DNA of 64,000 bases from Tardiphaga alba (GTDB lineage Bacteria; Pseudomonadota; Alphaproteobacteria; Rhizobiales; Xanthobacteraceae). The DNA is taken from contig NZ_CP036498.1 in the NCBI RefSeq assembly GCF_018279705.1, positions 1,815,001 to 1,879,000 on the forward strand, in the 5' to 3' direction. Below the pieces are notes generated by a model that was not told where the DNA came from, searched no databases, and saw only the letters and a program-made list of their open reading frames with translations. Below, piece by piece: positions 30,237 to 38,218 of the stretch (positions are counted from its first letter, which is position 1; the number at the start of each line of letters is the position of its first letter). A program made the translations under genes and the position numbers.

Positions 30237-30491
30237 ATGCCACGCTATTTCTTCAATACCCGCCTCGGTGACGAAGTCGTCGATGATCCCGATGGCGAGG
30301 TGCTGCGCAATCCCGATCACGCCTGGGAGACCGCGCGCGCCATGATCATGCAGCTTCTGCGCTCGGAAGGGACGCAGCGCGACCTGTTGGCAGCGGTGCT
30401 GGAAGTGACCGACGAGCAGGGCGAGGTCGTGCTCGAATTTCCGTTCAGCGAAGCATTGCTCGATTCGGCGGATTCCAGCACGCGACACTGA
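30237..30491 (+). CDS. DUF6894 family protein
   Basis: This is an 84-aa acidic cytoplasmic protein (MPRYFFNTRLGDEVVDDPDG...). The YFFxxxxGDxxxDDxDGExL pattern is typical of a small, uncharacterised family frequent and multi-copy in rhizobia. No function is known. It starts in the divergent region opposite pqqA and is followed by about 130 bases before the dehydrogenase gene. Confidence 0.75.
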   Translation: MPRYFFNTRLGDEVVDDPDGEVLRNPDHAWETARAMIMQLLRSEGTQRDLLAAVLEVTDEQGEVVLEFPFSEALLDSADSSTRH

Positions 30492-30623
30492 CGCGGGCAT
30501 ATCCGTCGATGTTTTCATTGCGCATCGATTGACAAATATCTCACACTGCGGACGGGAGAGCCCCGGCGTCGCGACAGGTGTTGTCGCGGTCGATAGAGGG
30601 CTTCCTTCGACAGGGAGAGAGAT

Positions 30624-32081
30624 ATGACTGTTTATGCCTCCGCACGTCAGGCATTGCTTGCCGGTGCGTTTATCGGCGTCTTTGCATCCGGCGCCATTGC
30701 CCAGCAATCCGATTCGACCCCCGCCGCGCCGCCCGCGGCAGCGCCGCCGGCTGCTGCCGAGCCCGCGACGCCTGCGCCTGCCGCCCCGGCCCCCGCGGCT
30801 GCCGCGCCGGCACCAGCTGCACCACAAGCCGCTGCTCCGGCTGCGCCTGCAGCGCCGCCAGCGGCTGCCGCCGCACCTGCACCTGCCGCACCAGCCGCTC
30901 CTGCGACGGCTGCCGCACCGGCCGCGCCAGCACTGCCGCCGGGTTCACCGCTGATCGGTCGTCCCGCCGACAATGCCGCCGCCGCCAGGCTGGCGCCGGT
31001 CGCACCGCCGCCGATCCCGTCCGCTGCCGACAAGCTGCCGACCGCCAAGCTGAAGGTTCCTGCCGGCTTCAATATCGAAGTCTATGCCGCCGGCATGGCC
31101 AATGCGCGCTCTATGCGCGAAGGCGACAAGGGCACCGTGTTCGTCGGCTCGCGCCTGGTCGATAAGGTCTATGCCGTCGCCAATCAGGACGGCAAGCGTC
31201 AGGTCAAGGTGCTGGCCTCCGGCCTCTATCGCCCCAACGGTCTCGCCTTCAAGGATGGCACGCTCTACATCGGCGAACTGTCAAAAATCTCGAAGATCGA
31301 CAAGGTGGAAGACAATCTCGACAATCCGCCGAAGCCGACGATGATCTACGACAAGCTGCCGAAAGACGAGGCCCATGGCTGGAAGTTCATCGGCATCGGC
31401 CCGGACAACAAGCTCTATGTCCCGATCGGTCAGCCCGGCAACAGCGTGCTGCATAGCGAGGATCACGGCCAGATACGCCGCATGAATCTCGATGGCTCCG
31501 GTGCGGAAGTCGTGCTGCGCGGCATGCGCAACACGGTCGGCTTCGACTGGAATCCCGAAACCAAGCAGATGTATTTCACCGATAACGGCCGTGACTGGAT
31601 GTCGGAGACGGTGCCGGAGGACGAACTCAACCGCGTCACCAAGGTCGGCGAAAACTTTGGTGCGCCGTTCTGCCACCAGGGCAACATCCTCGATCCCGAA
31701 CTCGGCTGGGGCAAGTCCTGCGCCGACTACACCGCGCCGGTCGGCCTGCTCGGTGCGCACACCGCGGCGCTCGGCATGCGCTTCTATAACGGCAAGATGT
31801 TCCCCGCCGCCTACAAGAACGCGATCTTCATCGCGCGCCACGGCTCGTGGAACAAGTCGCAGAAGCTCGGTGGTGACGTCGTCGTCGCGAAGCTGAACAA
31901 GGACGGCACGGTGAAGTCCATCGAGCCGTTCCTGACCGGCTTCATCGAGGACAACAAATATATCGGCCGTCCCGTCGATGTGCTGCCGATGAAGGATGGT
32001 TCGTTGCTGGTCTCCGACGACTGGAACGGCGCTGTCTATCGCATCACCTACGGCAAGCCGAAGGTGGCGGGGAAGAAATAA
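30624..32081 (+). CDS. Exported PQQ-type sugar dehydrogenase (sorbosone dehydrogenase-like) with Ala/Pro-rich linker
   Basis: Residues 1-26 form a signal peptide. Residues about 32-107 are almost only Ala and Pro, a flexible spacer. Residues about 130-485 form a six-bladed propeller related to soluble glucose/sorbosone dehydrogenases (GLYRPNGLAFKDGTLYIGE, HGWKFIGIGPDNKLYVPIG, MRNTVGFDWNPETKQMYFT, HGSWNKSQKLGGDVV, RPVDVLPMKDGSLLVSDDW). Members oxidise aldoses or aldehydes in the periplasm using PQQ. The neighbouring pqq genes and the cytochrome c just downstream support this. The exact substrate is unknown, and the long linker is unusual. Confidence 0.85.
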   Translation: MTVYASARQALLAGAFIGVFASGAIAQQSDSTPAAPPAAAPPAAAEPATPAPAAPAPAAAAPAPAAPQAAAPAAPAAPPAAAAAPAPAAPAAPATAAAPAAPALPPGSPLIGRPADNAAAARLAPVAPPPIPSAADKLPTAKLKVPAGFNIEVYAAGMANARSMREGDKGTVFVGSRLVDKVYAVANQDGKRQVKVLASGLYRPNGLAFKDGTLYIGELSKISKIDKVEDNLDNPPKPTMIYDKLPKDEAHGWKFIGIGPDNKLYVPIGQPGNSVLHSEDHGQIRRMNLDGSGAEVVLRGMRNTVGFDWNPETKQMYFTDNGRDWMSETVPEDELNRVTKVGENFGAPFCHQGNILDPELGWGKSCADYTAPVGLLGAHTAALGMRFYNGKMFPAAYKNAIFIARHGSWNKSQKLGGDVVVAKLNKDGTVKSIEPFLTGFIEDNKYIGRPVDVLPMKDGSLLVSDDWNGAVYRITYGKPKVAGKK

Positions 32082-32162
32082 CGCGACACTATCGCTCGCC
32101 GGCACGCTGAAAAGCAGTCCGGCGAGCGATCCGCCTCATGCGAAATTGAAAGAGACATATCG

Positions 32163-32729
32163 ATGCGCCCGTTCGCCATCATCGTGATGTCGTTGCTTGC
32201 CGTCTCCCCACTCTCCGCCGCCGAACCCATCACCGAGCGCATCGCGCCGTGCCTGGCCTGCCACGGCGAGAAGGGTACGTCGGAAACCGACATCACGCCG
32301 TCGCTCGGCGCGCAGCAGCCGGCCTATACACTGATCCAGCTCTACATGTTTCGCGAGAAGCTGCGCATCTTCGAGCCGATGAACGAGATGGCGAAGGAGC
32401 TCACCGACGACGATTTGCGTATCTTCTCGGACTACATCGCGACGCTGCCGAAGCCCGTTGCACAGGACGGCGGCGATCCCGCGCGCATGCAGGCGGCGAA
32501 AGCACTGACCTCGCAATTCCGCTGCGACAGCTGCCACAACGCCGATTTCGCCGGCCGCGACAACATCCCGCGCATCGCCGCCCAGCGCGAGGATTATCTC
32601 GCCAAGACCATGCGCGAATACAAGGACAACTCGCGACACGGCTACGATGCGACGATGGCCGATGTGATGCAGCCGATCAGCGATGCGCAGATCGTGGAGC
32701 TGGCGTATTTTCTCGCAAGGGTGAAGTAG
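32163..32729 (+). CDS. Periplasmic di-haem cytochrome c (c4-like)
   Basis: The 188-aa product has a signal peptide (about 1-20) and two haem attachment motifs, C30LAC33H34 and C121DSC124H125, in two cytochrome c domains. Met residues after each motif can serve as sixth ligands. It follows the PQQ-type dehydrogenase by 80 bases and is probably its electron acceptor. The pairing is inference from position; haem binding is secure. Confidence 0.9.
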   Translation: MRPFAIIVMSLLAVSPLSAAEPITERIAPCLACHGEKGTSETDITPSLGAQQPAYTLIQLYMFREKLRIFEPMNEMAKELTDDDLRIFSDYIATLPKPVAQDGGDPARMQAAKALTSQFRCDSCHNADFAGRDNIPRIAAQREDYLAKTMREYKDNSRHGYDATMADVMQPISDAQIVELAYFLARVK

Positions 32730-32741
32730 GCGCGCTTGCTT

Positions 32742-32925
32742 TTCCCTCCCTCAAGCCGCGTAGCGGCGCCGTGGGGAGGGTGGATCGAACGCGCAGCGTT
32801 CGAGACGGGTAGGGTCTCTCCCCACGTGACGTCCTTCCGTGGGGAGAGACCCCACCCGTCTCGAAGCTCGCTGAACGCTCGCTTCGATCCACCCTCCCCA
32901 TTCGCTTCGCTCCGGGGAGGGAAAA
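32742..32925. repeat. Intergenic inverted repeat, family A copy 2
   Basis: This copy runs from TTCCCTCCCTCAAGC to GCTCCGGGGAGGGAA and shares GGGGAGGGTGGATCGAACGC and TTCGAGACGGGT with the copies at 13452 and 54945. A second, inner pair (GTGGGGAGAGACCCCACCCG) gives a strong central hairpin. It follows the cytochrome gene. Confidence 0.88.
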
Positions 32926-32955
32926 ACACCCGTGCGAAATCGTTCCTATTTCGTT

Positions 32956-32984
32956 CTTGACAAAATTCCCATCGTCCGCCATAT
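32956..32984 (+). promoter_or_regulatory. Sigma-70 promoter candidate in front of a structured non-coding region
   Basis: CTTGAC (32956-32961), 17 bases and CCATAT (32979-32984) match the alphaproteobacterial housekeeping consensus CTTGAC-N17-CTATAT with one mismatch. It is 490 bases upstream of the amidase start, so its transcript would begin with a long untranslated segment. Confidence 0.5.
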
Positions 32985-33009
32985 CCCTCTTGTCTTGTTC
33001 GTGAGGGGC

Positions 33010-33440
33010 GCTCTCATGAGGCGTCTTTGAGCGGAACATAGATGCGGCGCCTGCGGGTGAAGGAGGACGTATCCTTCACACTCGGGTGGTCGGGGGGCGC
33101 CGTCCGGGCCCACTATGGGGCTCTGCCGCTAGAGCGCGGCTGGACGTGGTGCGGGCGAAGGCAGAGAAACCTGTCGGATCAAACTCCCTGCGCGGGAGTG
33201 CCCAGTACCCGGAAGAACGGTCCTTCGACTGGCAAAACGTCGCGGTGGCGCGCCGTAAGGCGTTGCGCGGCCGGCCAGCACTGGCGATCCAGTGTGAACC
33301 GATCGCGTCAAGTCCCACCATGTGCGCCTTACGGCGTGCTGCCTCCCCTCATGTCTTCGAGGGGAAACTGCTCACACCTCGGACGCCTCAGGCGCCGCGA
33401 GACAGCAATGCCGTACCCGCATTGGCATTCCCCGCCCATG
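33010..33440 (+). ncRNA. Candidate structured RNA or dispersed palindromic element
   Basis: About 430 bases without a credible gene hold many perfect inverted pairs. These are GTGAAGGA/TCCTTCAC (33056-33078), CGTCC/GGACG enclosing GCTCT/AGAGC (33100-33146), ACTCCC/GGGAGT (33184-33199), CCAGT/ACTGG (33201-33233), a 12-bp stem CGCCGTAAGGCG/CGCCTTACGGCG (33251-33336) enclosing CACTGG/CCAGTG, CCCCTC/GAGGGG (33344-33363) and AATGCC/GGCATT (33407-33428). Open frames here have implausible compositions. It may be a small RNA, the amidase leader or a mobile repeat; I do not recognise a named RNA. Confidence 0.45.
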
Positions 33441-33476
33441 CTGCGATAAACCTCACCGCAAATACGGGAGCACTGC

Positions 33477-34880
33477 ATGAACGATCTCTGGCGTCTGTCG
33501 GCCTCTGAACTCGCGGGTCTCATCAAGCACCGCAAGGTGTCCGCGAAGGAAGCCGCGCAATCCGGTCTTGCGCGTTTGGATTCCGCCAATCCCGCGATCA
33601 ATGCCGTGGTCGATCATCGCCCCGAAGAGGTTCTCGCGCAGGCCGAAGCCGTGGATGCGGCGCTCGCGCGCGGCCTCAATGTCGGCCCGCTCGCCGGCGT
33701 GCCCGTCACCGTGAAGGTGAATATCGACTACAAGGGCTACGCGACATCGAATGGCGTCAAGATCCAGAACGAGATCATCGCCACCAGCAACAGCCCGGTG
33801 ATCGATAATCTGCAAAAGGCCGGTGCCGTCATTCTCGGCCGCACCAATTGCCCGGCCTTCTCCTATCGCTGGTTCACCACCAACCAGCTCTATGGCGACA
33901 CCAAGAATCCGCGCGATCCCTCGCTGACGCCGGGCGGCTCCAGCGGCGGCGCAGGCAGCGCGGTGGCGGCCGGCATCGGCCATATCGCCCATGGCACCGA
34001 TATCGCAGGCTCGATCCGCTATCCCGCCTATGCTTGCGGCGTGCACGGCCTGCGTCCGACGGTGGGCCGCATCGCCGCCTATAATCAGGCGCTGCCCGAG
34101 CGCATTATTTCCGGCCAGATCACGGCGGTGTCCGGCCCGCTCGCGCGCACCATCGCGGATGTTCGCCTCGGCCTCGAAGCGATGTCGCAGCCCGATGCGC
34201 GCGATCCCTGGTATGTGCAAATGCCGCTGGTCGGCGCGCCCCGCGAAAAGCGCGTCGCCATGTGCCTGCGTCCGGATGGTCTCGAAATCACCAAAGCGGT
34301 GGAAAGCGCCGTGCGCGATGCCGGCAAGCGGCTGGAGCGGGCAGGGTGGATCGTGGAGGAAGTTGAGAACACACCGGCGCTGCGCGAGGCCGCAGCACTG
34401 CAGACCACGATCTGGTTCGGCGACGGCTATCAGGGCATGCTGAATGCCGCCGAGCGCGAGGGCGATCCCGCCGCACTGGTCTGCCTGCGCGGCCAGAAGG
34501 ACAAGCTGAAGGATTTTGACAATGGCGGATTGTCGCGCGCGCTGGTGCGCCGCTCGACCTTCGTGCGCGACTGGGAGATGTTCCTGCAGCGCTACGCGGT
34601 GGTGCTGATGCCGATGTCCGGCGAATTGCCATTCCCCGACCATCTCGACATGGAAGGCGACGAGGGCTTTGCCCGCGTCTGGGCGGCGCAAATGCCGCAG
34701 ATCGGTATTCCCTTCATGGGCTTGCCCGCGCTGTCGGTCGCGACAGGTCTCGTGGGCCGCACGCCGACCGGCGTGCAAATCGTTGCCGGCCGCTATCGCG
34801 AGGATCTCTGCCTCGCCGCCGGCGAAGCCATCGAGGCCGGTGGCACGCCACCGATGCCTTGCGATCCGATCACTGCGTGA
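33477..34880 (+). CDS. Amidase signature family hydrolase
   Basis: The 467-aa cytoplasmic enzyme hydrolyses an amide bond. The catalytic triad of the family is visible: Lys80 in VTVKVNID, cis-Ser156 in GGSSGGAGSAVAAG, and nucleophile Ser179 in DIAGSIRYPAYACG. The substrate is not predictable; homologues act on fatty, aryl or short amides. The start ATG has GGGAG upstream. It precedes the glutathione peroxidase gene by 7 bases, so the three genes 33477-35612 are probably one unit. The carboxy-terminal KDKLKDFDNGG region shows no additional domain. Confidence 0.88.
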   Translation: MNDLWRLSASELAGLIKHRKVSAKEAAQSGLARLDSANPAINAVVDHRPEEVLAQAEAVDAALARGLNVGPLAGVPVTVKVNIDYKGYATSNGVKIQNEIIATSNSPVIDNLQKAGAVILGRTNCPAFSYRWFTTNQLYGDTKNPRDPSLTPGGSSGGAGSAVAAGIGHIAHGTDIAGSIRYPAYACGVHGLRPTVGRIAAYNQALPERIISGQITAVSGPLARTIADVRLGLEAMSQPDARDPWYVQMPLVGAPREKRVAMCLRPDGLEITKAVESAVRDAGKRLERAGWIVEEVENTPALREAAALQTTIWFGDGYQGMLNAAEREGDPAALVCLRGQKDKLKDFDNGGLSRALVRRSTFVRDWEMFLQRYAVVLMPMSGELPFPDHLDMEGDEGFARVWAAQMPQIGIPFMGLPALSVATGLVGRTPTGVQIVAGRYREDLCLAAGEAIEAGGTPPMPCDPITA

Positions 34881-34887
34881 GGCCGCG

Positions 34888-35364
34888 ATGACCAGTATCT
34901 ATGATTTCAAGGCGGACTCGCTAACAGGCGATCCGATCTCGCTGAAGGATTTCGAGGGCAAGGTGCTGCTGGTGGTCAACACTGCCAGCGCCTGCGGTTT
35001 CACGCCGCAATATGAGGGCCTCGAAAAACTGCAGCAGGATTATGCAGCGCGCGGATTTGCTGTACTCGGCTTCCCCTGCAACCAGTTTGGCGCGCAGGAG
35101 CCCGGCAATGCCGCCGAGATCGCCAGTTTCTGCAAGCTGACCTATGACGTCTCGTTCCCGATGTTCGCCAAGATCGACGTCAATGGCGCGCTGGCGCACC
35201 CATTGTATAATTTCCTCAAATCTGAGAAGTCGGGCCTGCTGGGATCGGCGATCAAATGGAATTTCACCAAATTCCTGGTCGACCGTTCCGGCCGGGTGGT
35301 GGATCGGTTTTCGCCGACCACCAAACCCGAATCCCTGCGAGACAAGATCGAGGCCCTGCTATGA
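34888..35364 (+). CDS. Glutathione peroxidase family (Cys type)
   Basis: The 158-aa thiol peroxidase reduces hydroperoxides. The peroxidatic residue is Cys36 in NTASACGFTPQY (Cys, not selenocysteine). FPCNQFGAQEPG holds Cys64 and the catalytic Gln, Cys82 in SFCKLTYDVSFP is the probable resolving Cys, and KWNFTKFLVD carries the Trp and Asn. Bacterial enzymes of this type usually use thioredoxin rather than glutathione. The start ATG at 34888 is 7 bases after the amidase. Confidence 0.92.
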   Translation: MTSIYDFKADSLTGDPISLKDFEGKVLLVVNTASACGFTPQYEGLEKLQQDYAARGFAVLGFPCNQFGAQEPGNAAEIASFCKLTYDVSFPMFAKIDVNGALAHPLYNFLKSEKSGLLGSAIKWNFTKFLVDRSGRVVDRFSPTTKPESLRDKIEALL

Positions 35365-35612
35365 CCGAGAACACCACCCAACCCGCCATTCCGGATCGTC
35401 TCTCGGTGGATCCGAGCAGCCCGTTCTACAACGAGGCCGTTCTGCAGTTCGACGTCGGCATCCGCTTCAAGGGCGTCGAGAAGAGCAATGTCGAAGAGTA
35501 TTGCATCAGCGAAGGCTGGGTGCGGGTCCCCGCGGGTGCCGCCAAGGATCGCCACGGCAATCCCTTGCTCATCAAGCTATCCGGCGAGGTCGAAGCCTAT
35601 TACCGCGACTGA
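35361..35612 (+). CDS. DUF3297 family protein
   Basis: This 83-aa protein (MTENTTQPAIPDRLSVDPSS...) is a small uncharacterised proteobacterial family, recognisable by RLSVDPSSPFYNEAVL and YCISEGWVRVPAGAAKDRHG. The start overlaps the peroxidase stop as ATGA, so the two are translationally coupled. The function is unknown; the linkage hints at a stress role. Confidence 0.8.
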   Translation: MTENTTQPAIPDRLSVDPSSPFYNEAVLQFDVGIRFKGVEKSNVEEYCISEGWVRVPAGAAKDRHGNPLLIKLSGEVEAYYRD

Positions 35613-35659
35613 TTGCAGTGCAGCACGGCTGACTAGCAAAAAGGCGATGTGCGGCTAAA

Positions 35660-35674
35660 TTTGAAGCTTAAAAT
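35660..35674. promoter_or_regulatory. Candidate MarR operator site a
   Basis: TTTGAAGCTTAAAAT fits the shared consensus YTTKARGYYTAAAAY. It lies 36 bases before the ABC transporter ATPase start at 35710. See the finding on the regulon. Confidence 0.65.
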
Positions 35675-35709
35675 ATTGGCCGGTTCTCGTTATGCTGCAG
35701 GAGTTGGGC

Positions 35710-36567
35710 ATGACCAATGAAGGACCGGGAATGAAAGTGGCAACGCTGCGCTCGGACGCTCAGACCATGCAGGAAACTGCACGTGCACCTGCGCAGGCGA
35801 TGATCGAGATCGATCACGTCTCGCAGCGCTTCGAGACGTCGGGTCGGCAGAGCCATCTCGCGCTCTCGGACATCAGCCTGTCCGTCGAGGAAGGCGCTTT
35901 CGTCTCGATCCTCGGACCAAGCGGCTGCGGCAAGTCCACGCTGCTCTACATCGTCGGCGGCTTCGTCAAGCCGACCGAAGGTGTGGCCAAGGTCAAGGGC
36001 CATGCGATCACAGGACCTGGTCCTGATCGCGGTCCGGTGTTCCAGGAATTCGCGCTGTTTCCGTGGAAGACCGTTCTCGGCAATGTCATGTATGGCCTGC
36101 TGCAGCAGGGCGTGAAGAAATCCGAAGCGGATGCGCGCGGCCGCAAGCTGCTCGAAATGGTCGGCCTCAAGGGCTACGAGAAATTCTATCCGAAAGAACT
36201 CTCCGGCGGCATGAAGCAGCGCGTCGCCATTGCGCGCACGCTCGCTTACGATCCGGCCGTGCTGCTGATGGACGAGCCGTTCGGCGCGCTCGATGCGCAT
36301 ACGCGCACGCGCCTGCAGAACGATCTGCTCGATATCTGGGATCGCCAGCGCAAGACGGTGCTGTTCGTCACCCACTCGGTGGAAGAGGCCGTCTATCTTT
36401 CCGACAAGGTGGTCGTGATGTCGCGTTCGCCGGGCCGCATCAAGGAAGTCATCGACATCGATCTGCCGCGTCCGCGCAAGCGCGCCGATCTGCTGCAGAA
36501 TGCACGCTTCCAGAAACATATCGTCGATATCGAAAAGATGATCGACGACCGTCCGGAAGACATGTGA
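35710..36567 (+). CDS. ABC transporter ATP-binding protein (NitT/TauT family)
   Basis: The 285-aa ATPase powers a small-molecule importer at the inner membrane. It has Walker [11 protein letters not shown]-loop FQEFALFPW, signature ELSGGMKQR, Walker [13 protein letters not shown] and the H-loop VTHSVEEAV; the sequence style is that of the nitrate/sulfonate/taurine family. I choose ATG 35710, which has CAGGAG 6 bases before it; 35731 is also possible. It overlaps the first permease gene (TGATG). No binding protein is encoded beside it. Confidence 0.9.
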   Translation: MTNEGPGMKVATLRSDAQTMQETARAPAQAMIEIDHVSQRFETSGRQSHLALSDISLSVEEGAFVSILGPSGCGKSTLLYIVGGFVKPTEGVAKVKGHAITGPGPDRGPVFQEFALFPWKTVLGNVMYGLLQQGVKKSEADARGRKLLEMVGLKGYEKFYPKELSGGMKQRVAIARTLAYDPAVLLMDEPFGALDAHTRTRLQNDLLDIWDRQRKTVLFVTHSVEEAVYLSDKVVVMSRSPGRIKEVIDIDLPRPRKRADLLQNARFQKHIVDIEKMIDDRPEDM

Positions 36568-37364
36568 TGCAGACGGGGTCGATGAGTCCGCGCGGCTTCG
36601 TGAAGGCGCTGTCGCCGATCCTCGCCTGCATCGGTCTGCTCTGTGTCTGGCAACTCGCCGCGATGCGGCTGGACACGGAGAGCTTCCCCACGGCGATCGA
36701 GACGTTGAAGGCGGTGCCCTCGATCCTCACGGACAAGGAATCCATCCTCAACATTCTCGATTCCATGCGCCGCATGGCCATCGGCCTCACGCTTGCGGTC
36801 TGCTTCGCGATTCCGCTCGGCCTGATGATGGGCCGCGTCAAGGCAGTGGCGGCGTTCTTCAATCCGCTGATGATGATCATCTATCCCGTGCCGAAAGCGG
36901 CCCTGATGCCCATCATCATGCTGTGGCTCGGCGTCGGCGACATGTCGAAGACACTGGTGATCTTCCTCGGCGTCTCGCTGCCGATCATCTATCACGCCTT
37001 CCAGGGCAGCAAGGCCGTGGAAGAGAAGATGTTGTGGTCTGGCGCTGCCATGGGCATGTCGGCGCCGACGCGCATGCTGCGCATCGTGCTGCCCGCCGCA
37101 TTGCCAGAGATTCTCACCGGCTGCCGAACGGGGCTCGTCCTGGCGCTGATCACGATGATCACGTCGGAGATGATCGCGCGCCAGTCCGGCGCCGGCAACA
37201 TCCTCTTCAATGCGCTGGACATGGCGCAATATGACACAGTGTTCGCGATGATCCTGATCATCGGTGCCATGGGCATCGTGTTCGACGCGGTGTTCGAGAA
37301 GATCCGGCTGTCGCTGGTGCGCTGGTCGCAGCCGCGCGACGACATGCCGCTGAGCTTTACGTGA
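36567..37364 (+). CDS. ABC transporter permease (NitT/TauT family), first subunit
   Basis: The 265-aa membrane protein has about six hydrophobic segments and the BPD permease EAA-like loop near GAAMGMSAPTRMLRIVLPAALPEIL. The start ATG overlaps the ATPase stop. With the ATPase and the next permease it forms the translocation unit. The substrate is unknown. Confidence 0.88.
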   Translation: MQTGSMSPRGFVKALSPILACIGLLCVWQLAAMRLDTESFPTAIETLKAVPSILTDKESILNILDSMRRMAIGLTLAVCFAIPLGLMMGRVKAVAAFFNPLMMIIYPVPKAALMPIIMLWLGVGDMSKTLVIFLGVSLPIIYHAFQGSKAVEEKMLWSGAAMGMSAPTRMLRIVLPAALPEILTGCRTGLVLALITMITSEMIARQSGAGNILFNALDMAQYDTVFAMILIIGAMGIVFDAVFEKIRLSLVRWSQPRDDMPLSFT

Positions 37365-37374
37365 GGGGACGGAC

Positions 37375-38136
37375 ATGAACGAACGCGTCGGTTCGATCCT
37401 TCTCGGTATTCTGCCCATCGCGATGTTCCTCGCGTTGTGGCAGTCGCTGATTTCGTTCGGCTATGCGCCGACCAATCTGTTGCCGCCGCCTGGCGCCGTG
37501 TTCGGCCGTCTGGCGTCGCAGTTCTTCACCGGCGACTTCCTGCATGATCTCGCCGCCACGCTGATCCGCCTGTTTGCCGGCTTCGGCATCGCAGTCGTGC
37601 TGGGAGTGCTGATCGGCCTTGCGGCCGCGGTGAGCCCGGCGATCAATGCGGTGGTGAAGCCGCTGGTGCGCGTGCTGGCGCCGATCCCGAAAGTGGCGCT
37701 GTATCCGGCACTGCTGTTGATCCTCGGCTTCGATCATGCGTCGAAAGTGACGCTGGTCGCCGCCGACGCGCTGTTTCCGATCCTGCTCTCGACCTATTAC
37801 GGCGCGTCCATGGTCGAGCAGAAGCTGATCTGGTCGGCGATGGCAGCTGGCACGCCGCGCTGGCAGATCCTGTTCAAGGTGGTGCTGCCGGCCGCGATGC
37901 CGTCGATCCTCACCGGCTGCCGCATCGGCCTCGTGATCTCCTGCATCGTCGTCTTTCTGGCCGAGATGATCACCTCGACCGATGGCCTCGGCCACATGCT
38001 GGTGCAGGCCGCGCGCACGTTCCAGACCGTGGACATGTTCGTGCCCCTGATCATGATCTCGCTGCTTGGTCTAATTTTGAACAGCCTGCTGCACACGCTG
38101 CGCAGCTATCTGTTGCGTGGATTTCCGGAAGTGTAA
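37375..38136 (+). CDS. ABC transporter permease (NitT/TauT family), second subunit
   Basis: The 253-aa permease is a paralogue of the preceding gene, with the EAA-like loop MAAGTPRWQILFKVVLPAAMPSIL and about six transmembrane helices. Two different permeases plus one ATPase make a heterodimeric channel. It starts 10 bases after the first permease. The operon ends at repeat B copy 2 without a substrate-binding protein gene. Confidence 0.88.
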   Translation: MNERVGSILLGILPIAMFLALWQSLISFGYAPTNLLPPPGAVFGRLASQFFTGDFLHDLAATLIRLFAGFGIAVVLGVLIGLAAAVSPAINAVVKPLVRVLAPIPKVALYPALLLILGFDHASKVTLVAADALFPILLSTYYGASMVEQKLIWSAMAAGTPRWQILFKVVLPAAMPSILTGCRIGLVISCIVVFLAEMITSTDGLGHMLVQAARTFQTVDMFVPLIMISLLGLILNSLLHTLRSYLLRGFPEV

Positions 38137-38139
38137 CGC

Positions 38140-38216
38140 CGTCATTGCGAGCGCAGCGAAGCAATCCAGAAGCCAAGAACTGGATTGCTTCGTCGCTACG
38201 CTCCTCGCAATGACGA
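38140..38216. repeat. Intergenic inverted repeat, family B copy 2
   Basis: CGTCATTGCGAGCGCAGCG and its partner ending GCTCCTCGCAATGACG enclose AAGCAATCCAG/CTGGATTGCTT. It lies between the convergent ABC permease and 3-hydroxyacyl-CoA dehydrogenase genes, a natural place for a bidirectional terminator. Confidence 0.9.
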
Positions 38217-38218
38217 CG

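Noticed and set aside
30529..30560. TTGACA before the PQQ-type dehydrogenase as a sigma-70 promoter
   Set aside because: No acceptable -10 element at 16-18 bases.
33042..33508. Several overlapping open frames of 60-140 codons on both strands
   Set aside because: Arg- and Cys-rich products, no ribosome binding sites, and they cross the many inverted repeats of a structured non-coding region.
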